64,000 nucleotides of DNA from Thiomicrorhabdus sp965602805 (GTDB lineage Bacteria; Pseudomonadota; Gammaproteobacteria; Thiomicrospirales; Thiomicrospiraceae), in assembly GCA_965602805.1 (NCBI GenBank), contig CBFCZK010000010.1, forward strand, positions 1 to 64,000. Reading direction: 5' to 3'. Numbering within the stretch: position 1 is the stretch's first letter; the number at the start of each line of letters is the position of its first letter. The notes beneath the pieces are model-generated. The model saw only the letters and a program-made list of their open reading frames with translations. It had not been told where the DNA came from and searched no databases. The position numbers and the translations under genes were made by a program. This document shows positions 9,070 through 17,802 of this stretch, piece by piece.

Positions 9070-10305
9070 ATGCCCCAACCTACTCCTTTAAAACGTGCTA
9101 TCTCTCTGCCTATGTTGGTATTATATGGCTTAGGCACGACGATTGGTGCTGGCATTTATGCTTTGGTGGGAGAACTCGCGGGCGTTTCTGGTTACCTTGC
9201 GCCCGCTGCCTTCTTAATGGCTTCCCTGTTAGCAGGTATCACCGCCTTGTCCTTTGCAGAGCTTTCTAGCCGTTATCCTTGGGCAGCCGGTGCAGCACTC
9301 TATACCCGAGAAGGATTTGGCTCTGAACGCTTTTCAACCTTAGTGGGCTTATTGGTGGTTTCAGCAGGCCTGGTCTCTTCGGCCGCTTTAGTCAATGCAT
9401 TTGCCGGTTACTTAATGCCACTACTTGACCGATTGATTCATTTAGATCGCCTGACCATTGTCATTCTGGCCACACTAATGTTAGGTCTATTTGCCGCCTG
9501 GGGCATCATGCAATCTATCCTCATCACCGCAAGCATGACCCTGCTAGGAATTGCTGGTTTAATCGTTATTATTTATGTCGGCCATGGCGCTTTAGCGAAC
9601 CTATCGACCGAATGGCCAAAACTGATACCCTCCTCTGACTTCAGTAGCTGGGGCTTTATTTTCGCAGGCACCTTATTGGCGTTTTATGCCTTTATCGGTT
9701 TCGAGGATATGGTGGTCGTTGCCGAAGAAGTCAAAGACGTTAAACGTAACCTTCCATTGGCGATTCTCTTGACACTGGGCATCACCACGCTACTCTATAT
9801 GTTGATTATGACCATTGCCGTTTTGTCCATGCCACCCGCAGAACTCGCACAAAGTTCAGCGCCCCTGGCCCAACTGTATCAACACCATACAGGGGAGGAT
9901 TCTAGCCTGATTAGCATCATCGGCTTATTTGCCATTATCGATGGGGTTTTAGTGCAAATGATTATGGCATCCAGAGTACTTTATGGTCTGAGTTCAAGAG
10001 GGCAACTGCCGGCTTTACTGAGCCTCGTTAATTCCAAAACACAGACGCCACTCTACGCGACCGGCTTGACCATTAGCGGAGTGTTGATTTTAGCCATCGT
10101 TGGACGACTCAGTTCATTAGCTGAATTGACCTCGATTATCATGTTAATCGTCTTCTCTCTGGTGAATCTATCGCTGTGGCGAATCAAGCAAGATCAGCCA
10201 CATAATGACGGCAATATTAACTTACCCAGTTGGATTTCCTTGTCGGCTTTTCTGGTCAGTTCTGCTTTTGTGATATTAGAAATCACTAAATTATTCTTAA
10301 AATAA
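9070..10305 (+). CDS. APC-superfamily amino acid permease
   Basis: 411 residues, strongly hydrophobic, with about 11-12 membrane segments. TM1 carries the APC glycine-rich substrate motif GLGTTIGAGIYALVGELAG (about residues 21-39). FAFIGFED-type residues in TM6 (FYAFIGFEDMVVVAEE, about 212-227) match the family. It should import amino acids or amines with protons; the substrate cannot be read from the sequence. A near-match of the iterated palindrome (GCAGGCCTGG) lies inside at 9364-9373. Confidence 0.85.
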   Translation: MPQPTPLKRAISLPMLVLYGLGTTIGAGIYALVGELAGVSGYLAPAAFLMASLLAGITALSFAELSSRYPWAAGAALYTREGFGSERFSTLVGLLVVSAGLVSSAALVNAFAGYLMPLLDRLIHLDRLTIVILATLMLGLFAAWGIMQSILITASMTLLGIAGLIVIIYVGHGALANLSTEWPKLIPSSDFSSWGFIFAGTLLAFYAFIGFEDMVVVAEEVKDVKRNLPLAILLTLGITTLLYMLIMTIAVLSMPPAELAQSSAPLAQLYQHHTGEDSSLISIIGLFAIIDGVLVQMIMASRVLYGLSSRGQLPALLSLVNSKTQTPLYATGLTISGVLILAIVGRLSSLAELTSIIMLIVFSLVNLSLWRIKQDQPHNDGNINLPSWISLSAFLVSSAFVILEITKLFLK

Positions 10306-10373
10306 CTGCTTACTAGCCCTTCGCCTCCTCTAGAATAGAGACCTAATCAGAATCACTTTTTGGAAAATTACAG

Positions 10374-11138
10374 ATGAACTATCAAGTTGCACTGGTGACC
10401 GGCGCTTCCAGCGGAATCGGCAAGGCCATCGCCGAAAACCTTGCCAAACAAGGCATTAAATTAATTCTACTTGCCCGCAGAGTCGAGTTGCTTGAAGCCC
10501 TAAAAAACCAACTCTCGCCGCAGACAGAGTGCCATATTATCGCCTGCGATATTAATGACCATGCCACCCTAGAAAACGAACTAAACAACCTACCTATAGC
10601 CTTTCAAAACATCGACATTCTGGTGAATAATGCTGGTCTAGCGTTGGGTTTAAGTCCCGCACATGAAGCGGACTGGATTGATTGGCAGACCATGATTAAT
10701 ACCAACTGTATGTCTTTGGCATTTTTAACCCGTCAAACCTTACCAGGCCTGGTCAAACGTAATCACGGTCACATTATTAATATCGGCTCGATTGCCGGGA
10801 CTTACCACTACAAAGGTGCAAATGTATACGGCGCCACCAAAGCGTTTGTCGAACAATTCTCCATCAATTTACGCAGTGACCTATTAGGCACGGCAATACG
10901 CGTGACCAATATCGAACCCGGCATGTTGAATGAGAGTGAGTTTTCTCTAGTGCGCTTTAAAGGCGATGAGAGCAAAGCGGATCAGGTTTATGCTGATTTA
11001 GAACCGCTTAAATCCTCCGACATTGCTGAGAGTGTCAGCTGGATTTTAAATCAACCTGGCCACGTCAATATCAACCGCGTTGAGATTATGCCGGTGCAAC
11101 AAGCCCCTGGTGGACCGATTACCGCTAAAAATGGTTAA
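10374..11138 (+). CDS. ydfG: Short-chain dehydrogenase, YdfG-like
   Basis: 254 residues, cytoplasmic classical SDR. The NADP-binding TGASSGIG motif is at 9-16, NNAG at 85-88, and the catalytic Ser139, Tyr152 and Lys156 (YGATK) are all present. Residues around NIEPGMLNESEFS and the C-terminal half resemble YdfG, an NADP-dependent 3-hydroxy acid (serine/allo-threonine) dehydrogenase. The substrate is inferred from overall similarity. One iterated palindrome lies in the gene, read as Pro-Gly-Leu. It is separated from the permease by 68 bases and could be cotranscribed. Confidence 0.85.
   Translation: MNYQVALVTGASSGIGKAIAENLAKQGIKLILLARRVELLEALKNQLSPQTECHIIACDINDHATLENELNNLPIAFQNIDILVNNAGLALGLSPAHEADWIDWQTMINTNCMSLAFLTRQTLPGLVKRNHGHIINIGSIAGTYHYKGANVYGATKAFVEQFSINLRSDLLGTAIRVTNIEPGMLNESEFSLVRFKGDESKADQVYADLEPLKSSDIAESVSWILNQPGHVNINRVEIMPVQQAPGGPITAKNG
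10742..10753. repeat. Iterated palindrome inside the SDR gene
   Basis: Exact ACCAGGCCTGGT, read in the Pro-Gly-Leu frame. It is the only coding copy here in that frame. Confidence 0.9.
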
Positions 11139-11167
11139 AATTCCGCTGCTTTTCGTTATTAAAACTT

Positions 11168-11190
11168 GGCTATAGTGCACTACTATAGCC
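11168..11190. other. Perfect 9-bp stem-loop after the SDR gene
   Basis: GGCTATAGT and ACTATAGCC flank a 5-base loop, followed immediately by the small dyad GCATTTTAAATGC (11192-11204). There is no T run, so this is more like an operator or processing hairpin than a classic terminator. Confidence 0.5.
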
Positions 11191-11321
11191 TGCATTTTAA
11201 ATGCCTCAATCAGCAGAATTTTTCCTCATTTTTACCTAGCGAACTTAGTTTCTACAGAATCTTCAAATCGAATTTATTTCGATAAACATTTAGCCCTAAT
11301 TTTTTTTGGGCAAAGATTTAA

Positions 11322-11870
11322 GTGTTCTCTGATATGATGATTGTCATGATTCGATACTTAAGACTAAAAGTCCACCAGATTGGACGCGCCACTAAACGCT
11401 CAGTGTTTCTAAACAAATATTTCCCCAAGTTTAGAGATCGAGTCTATTGGGCGGGCGACAGACACTCTTTTGCAAAAGCCGGATTTATCGGTACATTCTG
11501 CATGATGCTACCGATTCCTTTTCAAATGGTGCTTGGTTCAGCTATAGCCTATTATTTACGCGCCAATATCCCTCTAGCAACCGCTTTGGCTTGGATTACC
11601 AATCCTTTGACCATGTGGCCGATTTGGTATGGTGGTTATCTGTTTGGTACTTGGTTTTTGGGTACGCCCGATCTGTTTGAAGCCTCTGAGCACATTATGA
11701 TTGGTTCACAACTTTGGTTTGATGAAGTCTTTCCGCTGATTTGGAAACCTTTCTTCTTAGGGAATATTTTATTGGGTACCCTTTTTGGGTCCGTGACCTA
11801 TCTCATTATTGGTTACTTCCATTGGTCGTACATTACCAACCTTACCAACACCATTTTAAGAAGAAACTAA
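11322..11870 (+). CDS. DUF2062 membrane protein
   Basis: 182 residues from the GTG at 11322. In-frame ATGs at 11334, 11337 and 11346 are equally possible, and the last gives the family-like start MIRYLRLK. A basic N-terminus precedes the DUF2062 core: FIGTFCMMLPIPFQMVLGSAIAYYLRANIP, ITNPLTMWPIWYGGYLFGTW and a last hydrophobic segment near 150-172. Family members are small inner-membrane proteins of unknown function. No strong ribosome-binding site decides the start. Confidence 0.75.
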   Translation: MFSDMMIVMIRYLRLKVHQIGRATKRSVFLNKYFPKFRDRVYWAGDRHSFAKAGFIGTFCMMLPIPFQMVLGSAIAYYLRANIPLATALAWITNPLTMWPIWYGGYLFGTWFLGTPDLFEASEHIMIGSQLWFDEVFPLIWKPFFLGNILLGTLFGSVTYLIIGYFHWSYITNLTNTILRRN

Positions 11871-11988
11871 GCCCCGCTTTATTTAATCATGCGTTCAAGC
11901 ACGCTAGGGGCTAAATATTAACGAAGTTTTTATGCTCTATTTAACACCTTATTCAAACCATAAAGCCTCCATACCCTCTACAACGCGC
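11871..11988. other. Intergenic sequence 3' of the DUF2062 gene
   Basis: AGCCCC at 11870-11875 pairs with GGGGCT at 11907-11912, with an inner GCGT/ACGC stem, but there is no T tract. Nothing else is seen before the DUF924 relic. Confidence 0.35.
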
Positions 11989-12298
11989 ATGTCGAAAAAT
12001 GACATTCTTAGTTTTGGTTTTCTGCAGAGCAGACATTCAACCACAATGGTTGACTCTCGATAACGAAATTAAAACCCGTTTTTAAGGATTATGGCGACAG
12101 GTTCAGAATGATAATCACGCCGATACACCATCAGGTATACAACCAGAAATACTTACCGATTAATCACAAACCCCAGAAAGTGTTTTGGCTTTATCTATTC
12201 TGCTGAATCAATTCCCCCTAAATATATTTAGCGACGAGCCAGCCCGTTTTCAAAGCGAATCCCAATCTATCTCGATAGCAAATCATGGTTATGATTTT
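11989..12298 (+). pseudogene. Decayed DUF924-family gene
   Basis: Translation from the ATG at 11989 gives MSKNDILSFGF, matching the start of DUF924 proteins (ILSFWF). A frameshift near 12020-12029 then moves the homology to another frame, which reads IQPQW..DNEIKTRF, LWRQVQND, DTPSG, LALSILLNQFPLNIF and ARFQSESQSISIANHGYDF, the family's collinear motifs. That frame is interrupted by in-frame TAA codons at 12083 and 12161. Homology stops where the convergent chemoreceptor gene begins, so the C-terminal half is missing. Family assignment is from memory of the motif order. Confidence 0.7.
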
Positions 12299-14487
12299 TT
12301 TACCGGACTAAAAAAGGATAGCTCCTGTTGTAAGTTTTTAGCTTGATCACGTAAAGACTCTGTCGCAGCAGTCGTTTCCTCGACTAAGGCAGCATTTTGT
12401 TGCGTCGTAGTGTCAATATTCACAATCGCCACATTAACTTGATCGATACCCTGTGACTGTTCCTGTGTTGCTTGATCAATTTCGCTGATCATTTCAGAAA
12501 TATTGTTAATTTCTAATGAAATCACATTTATTTTTTCTCCAGACTCTTTTGCGAGCGCCATTCCATTATCTACGCGGGCAACCGTTTCATTAATGAGAGT
12601 TGTTATATCTTTAGCTGCATCGGCTGATTTCTGTGCAAGGTTTCTAACTTCACCAGCAACAACTGCAAATCCACGACCGTGCTCCCCTGCTCTAGCGGCT
12701 TCAACAGCGGCATTAAGCGCCAAGAGATTCGTCTGAAAAGCGACCCCATCAATTAACGCAACTATTTCCGATATTTTAAGGCTAGACTCTTGAATATTCC
12801 CCATCGCATCAAGTGTATTATTCATCGAGTTAGAGCTCTCAAGAGCACTGTTTTGTATAGATAATGACATATCCTTAACTCTGGATACATTTTGTGCATT
12901 CTGGTGAACAGTAGAGTTCATTTGTTCCATTGTGGCAGATGTTTCTTCAACGGCTGCAGCTTGTTGCTGAACACGGTCACTAAGATCCAACGCTCCTTGA
13001 GCCACTTCCCCAGATATTCTATAAACCATATCAGATGAATCGATGGCATTAGTGACAATTGAACTCAGTCTTGAAATTGAGCTATTAACAGATTGCTTCA
13101 GTTCGCCCAATTCACCTTCATAATGACTCTGAATGGAGTGTGTTAAATCTCCAGATGACATGCCTTTAGTGACTGTGAGAACATCATTGGTTGCAGTTTG
13201 AATGGAGTCCATTAATTCATTGATGGACATACTTAATTGTTTTGCGGTGCCATCTACTTTAGATAAATCAATCCTGTTACCAAGGTGTCCTTGCTGGGCA
13301 TTTTTAATTGCAGCATCTACATTTTCAAATAACTGTACTTCTTGTGTTAAATCCTCCCATTCGACTAGCATGCCTGAAGCAATTCCTGCTCGATTTATAA
13401 GGGGCATTATTTGTAATGTAAAGTGATAGCCAGCCACTTGAATTTTGGCCTTCATGGGTTCCGTTAAATTATCTAAAATATGACGGTTATGCGCCGGGGA
13501 TTGATGAAAAACATCAATATTTGAACCGATGATGTTATTGATATCAAAGTTAGGTAGCGCTTTTTGTAAGCCCTCTTTGCGCTCTGTCAAAAATGCTAGC
13601 AAAGCTTCATTCATATAGGTGATGTTGTAATCAGCATCTGCCATCATGATATTGCTATGAACCTTATCAAGCGCCAATTGTAATTGTCTGGCTTTATCTA
13701 ATTGATAATTATTTTCTTCCTTTTTTTCTAAAAATGACTGACCCGCTGCAATAATCGCATTATGTACTTTCCCATAAGAAGAGTTAGGATTGTAGGACTT
13801 AATTTTAAGTTGATCGCCACCTGAGAGGGTACGAAGGCTGTTAATGTGCTTTAATTCTGTTTGTTTTAAATAATTAAAGATAGCAAATCCCAAAATCAGT
13901 AATAAACCTACGGTTACTGCGTGATAGCTTGTTGGTAGATGCATATAGTTTATGGCAATGGCAGGAACTGGCGCCAATAAAATAATTAATAATGAAATAT
14001 TAAACCCTGCCGAAAACTTGGCAAAAGGGTTTTTAAAATGGACTCCTTCTCTAACCACACCATGCTTTATCTTAGCTTTTCCATCCTTAATCCTCTGATA
14101 AGCAACAGTAGCACCTTCTTTTTCCGGCTCTGTTATTTTGTTTCGCACAGACATGTAGCCAACAATAGCATTGTTATCAAAAATGGGCGAAGTATTTGCT
14201 TTCACCCAGTAAAAACCACCATCTTTACGTCTGTTTTTAACGAGCTGAGACCACGGAATTCCATTCTTTAGATCTCCCCACATATCTGCAAACACGGCTT
14301 CAGGTACATCAGGATGTCGAATCATATTATGTGGTTGCCCGATTAACTCAGCACGAGAGTAACCACTTGCAGCTTCAAACGCATCATTACACTCCAGGAT
14401 GGTTCCGTGTAAATCTGTTTTAGACACGAGCACCAATCCTTTTGGGACGTCGTATTCAGAACTTGTAATAGGTTGGTTATTTTTCAT
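12289..14487 (-). CDS. Methyl-accepting chemotaxis protein with Aer-like PAS domains
   Basis: 732 residues. The N-terminal PAS domain (about 15-125) closely follows Aer: MIRHPDVPEAVFADMW and KNRRKDGGFYWVKANTSPI suggest FAD-based redox/oxygen sensing. Two membrane segments (about 165-210) have almost no periplasmic loop, so sensing is cytoplasmic. A second PAS domain (about 270-390) precedes a HAMP-like region. The signalling hairpin core, DGVAFQTNLLALNAAVEAAR followed by GEHGRGFAVVAGEVRNLAQ, is near 575-625. There is no NWETF-type CheR tether at the C-terminus. The 3' end overlaps the DUF924 relic. No chemotaxis genes are adjacent, so it is an orphan receptor. Confidence 0.9.
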   Translation of the reverse strand: MKNNQPITSSEYDVPKGLVLVSKTDLHGTILECNDAFEAASGYSRAELIGQPHNMIRHPDVPEAVFADMWGDLKNGIPWSQLVKNRRKDGGFYWVKANTSPIFDNNAIVGYMSVRNKITEPEKEGATVAYQRIKDGKAKIKHGVVREGVHFKNPFAKFSAGFNISLLIILLAPVPAIAINYMHLPTSYHAVTVGLLLILGFAIFNYLKQTELKHINSLRTLSGGDQLKIKSYNPNSSYGKVHNAIIAAGQSFLEKKEENNYQLDKARQLQLALDKVHSNIMMADADYNITYMNEALLAFLTERKEGLQKALPNFDINNIIGSNIDVFHQSPAHNRHILDNLTEPMKAKIQVAGYHFTLQIMPLINRAGIASGMLVEWEDLTQEVQLFENVDAAIKNAQQGHLGNRIDLSKVDGTAKQLSMSINELMDSIQTATNDVLTVTKGMSSGDLTHSIQSHYEGELGELKQSVNSSISRLSSIVTNAIDSSDMVYRISGEVAQGALDLSDRVQQQAAAVEETSATMEQMNSTVHQNAQNVSRVKDMSLSIQNSALESSNSMNNTLDAMGNIQESSLKISEIVALIDGVAFQTNLLALNAAVEAARAGEHGRGFAVVAGEVRNLAQKSADAAKDITTLINETVARVDNGMALAKESGEKINVISLEINNISEMISEIDQATQEQSQGIDQVNVAIVNIDTTTQQNAALVEETTAATESLRDQAKNLQQELSFFSPVKKS

Positions 14488-15144
14488 AGAGCCCTAATCC
14501 TTAAATAAAATATTTTTCAGTTTTTCTAAAAATGGATACATCTGAATGATGTAAATTCAACCTATTCCATAATTTATATCCAAAATGAATCAAAAATGTG
14601 TTATTGGAATTCGCATAACAATAAGCATCGATAAACGAGATAGCTTAATAATTACCAGTTCAACTACGATACGATATTATTATTAACAACACCAGCCCAT
14701 GAGCAATAAATACCTACTGAACACCATATAAATACTTATATACCAATATACTAATATAGTAATATAGTAATTACCATATAATAAAAGCGGTATTGGAAAT
14801 AAAAATATGATTTGTAAAAAATGATATTCAATAGATGACGAAAAACATTAAATGTATTTTTTCTGAAGCTTGAGCAGAGGTTAAGCAGTTCTCAAATACG
14901 AATAGATAAGTCAATTTTTTACTCATACAACTGGCGGCTTAAGCCTTTTATTCGTGACCAGGCCTGGTCAATTTTATTTACCGTCTATTCATCGCTTATG
15001 CCATTCGTTTAGTGCAGTTAATGTATGCAATTTATCAAGCATTAAAACCTGACGACATGCTAAAATACGTCCAATTTTAATGATTTAAGCGTGCCTCTTT
15101 CCCAAACGCTTTCCCAAACTGTATACCTAAGGTAAAACGCCATA
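14488..15144. other. AT-rich divergent intergenic region
   Basis: 657 bases between the chemoreceptor and proS. Around 14735-14785 short overlapping repeats (TATACTAATATAG, TAATATAGTAAT) give a very AT-rich, possibly bent or unwinding segment. A copy of the iterated palindrome lies at 14957. I see no gene, and both flanking genes must take their promoters from here. Confidence 0.5.
14957..14968. repeat. Iterated palindrome upstream of proS
   Basis: Exact ACCAGGCCTGGT, extended to a 16-base palindrome by flanking TG/CA, 177 bases before the proS start. Confidence 0.9.
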
Positions 15145-16860
15145 ATGAGAACTTCCAACTTACTACTCGCCACGACTCGTGAAACCCCTGCTGATGCAGT
15201 TGTTATCAGCCATCAATTGATGCTCAGAGCAGGCATTGTTCGCCCTTTGGCTGGCGGACTTTATAACTGGTTGCCGTTGGGGGTTCGTGTTTTAAGAAAA
15301 GTAGAAGCCATTATTCGTGAAGAGATGAACCACGCCAATGCACAAGAAGTGTTGATGCCAGTGGTTCAACCGCTAGAGTTATGGGAAGAGTCAGGACGTT
15401 TACAGGATTACGGCCCAGAGTTGCTACGTTTTAACGATCGTCACGGTCGTGGTTTTGCGCTTGGCCCAACGCACGAAGAGATCATTACCGATTTAGTGCG
15501 TAAAGAGATTCGTAGCTACAAGCAATTACCGGTCACGTTCTATCAAGTTCAAACTAAATTCCGTGATGAGATTCGTCCACGTTTCGGTGTTATGCGTTCT
15601 CGTGAATTCATTATGAAAGACGCCTACTCTTTCCATATGGACCGTGAAAGCCTTGAAAAAACTTACGCTGAAATGTACGAGGCTTACAACCGCATCTTTA
15701 GCCGAATCGGCCTAGACTTCCGTCCAGTACAAGCTGATACCGGATCTATCGGCGGCGAAGGTTCACACGAGTTCCACGTATTAGCTGACTCAGGTGAAGA
15801 CGATATCGCTTTCTCAACAGAATCCGACTTTGCCGCCAATGTTGAACTTGCAGAAGCGATCGCCCCACGTGGTCAACGTGCCGAAGCAACTCAAGAATTG
15901 ACTAAAGTGGCTACGCCAAACAAACACAGCATTGAAGAAGTTTGTGACTTCCTACAGATTAAGAAAAAGAAAGCTGTTAAAACCTTATTGGTTAAAGGTG
16001 CGACAGAAGCTTCGCCAGTAGTGGCTTTAGTAGTTCGCGGTGATCAGGAATTAAATGAAATCAAAGCGCAAAATTTAGAATTGGTTGCAGAACCGTTTGA
16101 AATGGCAGCGGACGAAGAAATCCTAGCGGCCGCAGGTTGTAACGCCGGTTCAATCGGCGCTTCTGGTTTAACCATTCCAGTGATTGTCGATCGTACGGCG
16201 GCAAACATGGCGGACTTTGTTACCGGTGCCAATGAAGATGGTTTCCACTTTACGGGTTGTAACTGGGACAGAGATGCTACCCCTACTTTGATTGCCGATA
16301 TTCGTAACGTCATCAAAGGCGACCCGAGCCCATGTGGTAAAGGTAAAATCCAAATCCGTCGTGGTATCGAAGTTGGGCATATCTTCCAACTCGGTAACAA
16401 ATATTCAACGGCTTTGAATGCCAATGTACAAAACGAAAGCAGCCGCTCACAAATCTTAGAGATGGGTTGTTACGGTATTGGCGTAACTCGTGTGGTTGCG
16501 GCCGCCATCGAGCAGAACTACGATGACAAAGGGATTATCTGGCCAGAAAGCATCGCACCTTTCCAAGTCAGCATCGTACCAATGCAAATGCACAAGTCAC
16601 CGCGTGTTGCAGAAATCGCCGAGTCTATCTACCAAGAACTAACCGCAGCCGGTATCGAGGTCTTATTTGACGACCGTAGCGAACGCCCTGGTGTCATGTT
16701 CTCCGATATGGATTTGATTGGTATTCCACACCGCATCGTTATCGGTGAGCGTGGATTAGACAACGGCATGTTGGAATATAAGTACCGTCGTGACGAAAAG
16801 TCACAAGACATTCCACAAGAAGGCTTTATGGCATTCTTGATGGAAAAACTGGGTAAATAG
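15145..16860 (+). CDS. proS: Prolyl-tRNA synthetase
   Basis: 571 residues, the length of the E. coli enzyme (572). It charges tRNA-Pro with proline in the cytoplasm. Class II aminoacyl-tRNA synthetase motifs are present: the motif 2 loop in GPTHEEIITDLVRKE, RPRFGVMRSREFIMKDAYSF, and motif 3 in CYGIGVTRVVAAAIEQN. The YbaK-like editing insertion (about 225-400) is complete, with KTLLVKG and the GSIGASG/IPVIVDR segment, so this is the bacterial editing type. The C-terminal anticodon-binding domain ends in FMAFLMEKLGK. Codon use looks highly expressed. It is monocistronic with its own terminator. Confidence 0.97.
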   Translation: MRTSNLLLATTRETPADAVVISHQLMLRAGIVRPLAGGLYNWLPLGVRVLRKVEAIIREEMNHANAQEVLMPVVQPLELWEESGRLQDYGPELLRFNDRHGRGFALGPTHEEIITDLVRKEIRSYKQLPVTFYQVQTKFRDEIRPRFGVMRSREFIMKDAYSFHMDRESLEKTYAEMYEAYNRIFSRIGLDFRPVQADTGSIGGEGSHEFHVLADSGEDDIAFSTESDFAANVELAEAIAPRGQRAEATQELTKVATPNKHSIEEVCDFLQIKKKKAVKTLLVKGATEASPVVALVVRGDQELNEIKAQNLELVAEPFEMAADEEILAAAGCNAGSIGASGLTIPVIVDRTAANMADFVTGANEDGFHFTGCNWDRDATPTLIADIRNVIKGDPSPCGKGKIQIRRGIEVGHIFQLGNKYSTALNANVQNESSRSQILEMGCYGIGVTRVVAAAIEQNYDDKGIIWPESIAPFQVSIVPMQMHKSPRVAEIAESIYQELTAAGIEVLFDDRSERPGVMFSDMDLIGIPHRIVIGERGLDNGMLEYKYRRDEKSQDIPQEGFMAFLMEKLGK

Positions 16861-16905
16861 AACTCAGTAAATAATCGCCTAATGTGGACTTAAGTTTTTA
16901 ACACT

Positions 16906-16935
16906 CAGCCTGGATTTTTTCAGGCTGTTTTGTTT
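16906..16935 (+). terminator. proS terminator
   Basis: CAGCCTG (16906-16912) pairs with CAGGCTG (16921-16927), followed by TTTTGTTT, 46 bases past the proS stop. Confidence 0.8.
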
Positions 16936-17019
16936 ACAGGTTCAGCACATAATAGGTAGAGGGTCTGCCCTTTTAGCCCATTTTAGTAAAATGACATTAT
17001 CAAAACAGAGGACAAAAAC

Positions 17020-17460
17020 ATGGAATTAAATGTTTATCTATCAGGTGAGATTCACACCGACTGGCGCGAGAAAATTACAGACGGATGTGCTGCGCATAAC
17101 CTAACCGTTACCTTTACTTCGGCCGTCACCGATCACGATGCCAGCGATGCCGCAGGCGACCTACTCGGTGCAGAAGACAAAGCCTTTTGGCGTGATCATA
17201 AATCAGCCAAAGTGAATGCCATCAGAACCCAAACATTGATAGAGCAATGTGATGTCGCCGTGGTGCGTTTTGGAGACAAATATAAGCAATGGAACGCCGC
17301 GTTCGATGCCGGTTACTGCGCCGCAATGGATACGCCGTATATTACCCTGCATGATGAATCAATTATTCATCCACTAAAAGAAGTTGATGCCGCGGCTTTA
17401 GCCTGGGCAACCACACCTGAACAAGTCGTTGAGATTCTTAAGTACATCATCTCTAAATAA
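17020..17460 (+). CDS. ytoQ: YtoQ-family protein
   Basis: 146 residues, cytoplasmic. The start VYLSGEIHTDWRE, the GAEDKAFWRDHKSAKVNAIRT block and the VVRFGDKYKQWNAAFDAGYC block are characteristic of YtoQ. This family has a nucleoside 2-deoxyribosyltransferase-like fold, but its reaction is not established. GAGG precedes the ATG. It is transcribed alone, with a 24-bp palindrome 63 bases after its stop. Confidence 0.85.
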   Translation: MELNVYLSGEIHTDWREKITDGCAAHNLTVTFTSAVTDHDASDAAGDLLGAEDKAFWRDHKSAKVNAIRTQTLIEQCDVAVVRFGDKYKQWNAAFDAGYCAAMDTPYITLHDESIIHPLKEVDAAALAWATTPEQVVEILKYIISK

Positions 17461-17522
17461 AATTCCTCTCTGCTTGAACGGCTCTGACACGATTGGCAAA
17501 ATCGAATGAGCCAAAAAAAACA

Positions 17523-17546
17523 AAAGTGGCCAGGCCTGGCCACTTT
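17523..17546. repeat. Iterated palindrome extended to a 24-bp perfect palindrome
   Basis: The CCAGGCCTGG core at 17530-17539 is flanked by AAAGTGG and its complement, giving a perfect 24-base palindrome. It may act as a terminator of ytoQ, although the following bases (ATAAAATATG) are only weakly T-rich. Confidence 0.85.
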
Positions 17547-17746
17547 ATAAAATATGTTCTTGGTATTTTTCATTCTAAAGGTTATCTTTTGATATCAAAT
17601 CAACCTAAGCTAGATGGTTCATAACTCCAACATAACATACTCATCCAGCCCCCTGTTATTTTCTAAAAAAACCACCCTGCTTCCAGACATCCTCAACCAA
17701 AAAAATAGCTTTAGCTATTCAACACACACCATCCGTTTTTTATTTG

Positions 17747-17770
17747 AATACTGTTATAGTAAATAGTATT
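17747..17770. promoter_or_regulatory. Dyad upstream of ald, possible operator
   Basis: AATACT and AGTATT are separated by 12 bases, ending 33 bases before the ald ATG. Alanine dehydrogenase genes are often controlled by Lrp/AsnC-type regulators that bind AT-rich dyads, but no regulator gene is nearby and the link is an inference. Confidence 0.3.
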
Positions 17771-17802
17771 GGGATGGTTTTTTGACTATGGATGAATAGA
17801 CG

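Larger units (their letters stand above)
17461..17802. other. Intergenic region between ytoQ and ald
   Basis: It contains the 24-bp palindrome at 17523-17546 and, 33 bases before the ald start, a dyad AATACT-N12-AGTATT (17747-17770) that could bind a regulator. No gene is seen. Confidence 0.45.

Noticed and set aside
14735..14785. AT-rich repeats considered as a replication origin
   Set aside because: No DnaA boxes or origin-linked genes (dnaA, dnaN, gidA) are nearby; hda alone does not mark an origin.
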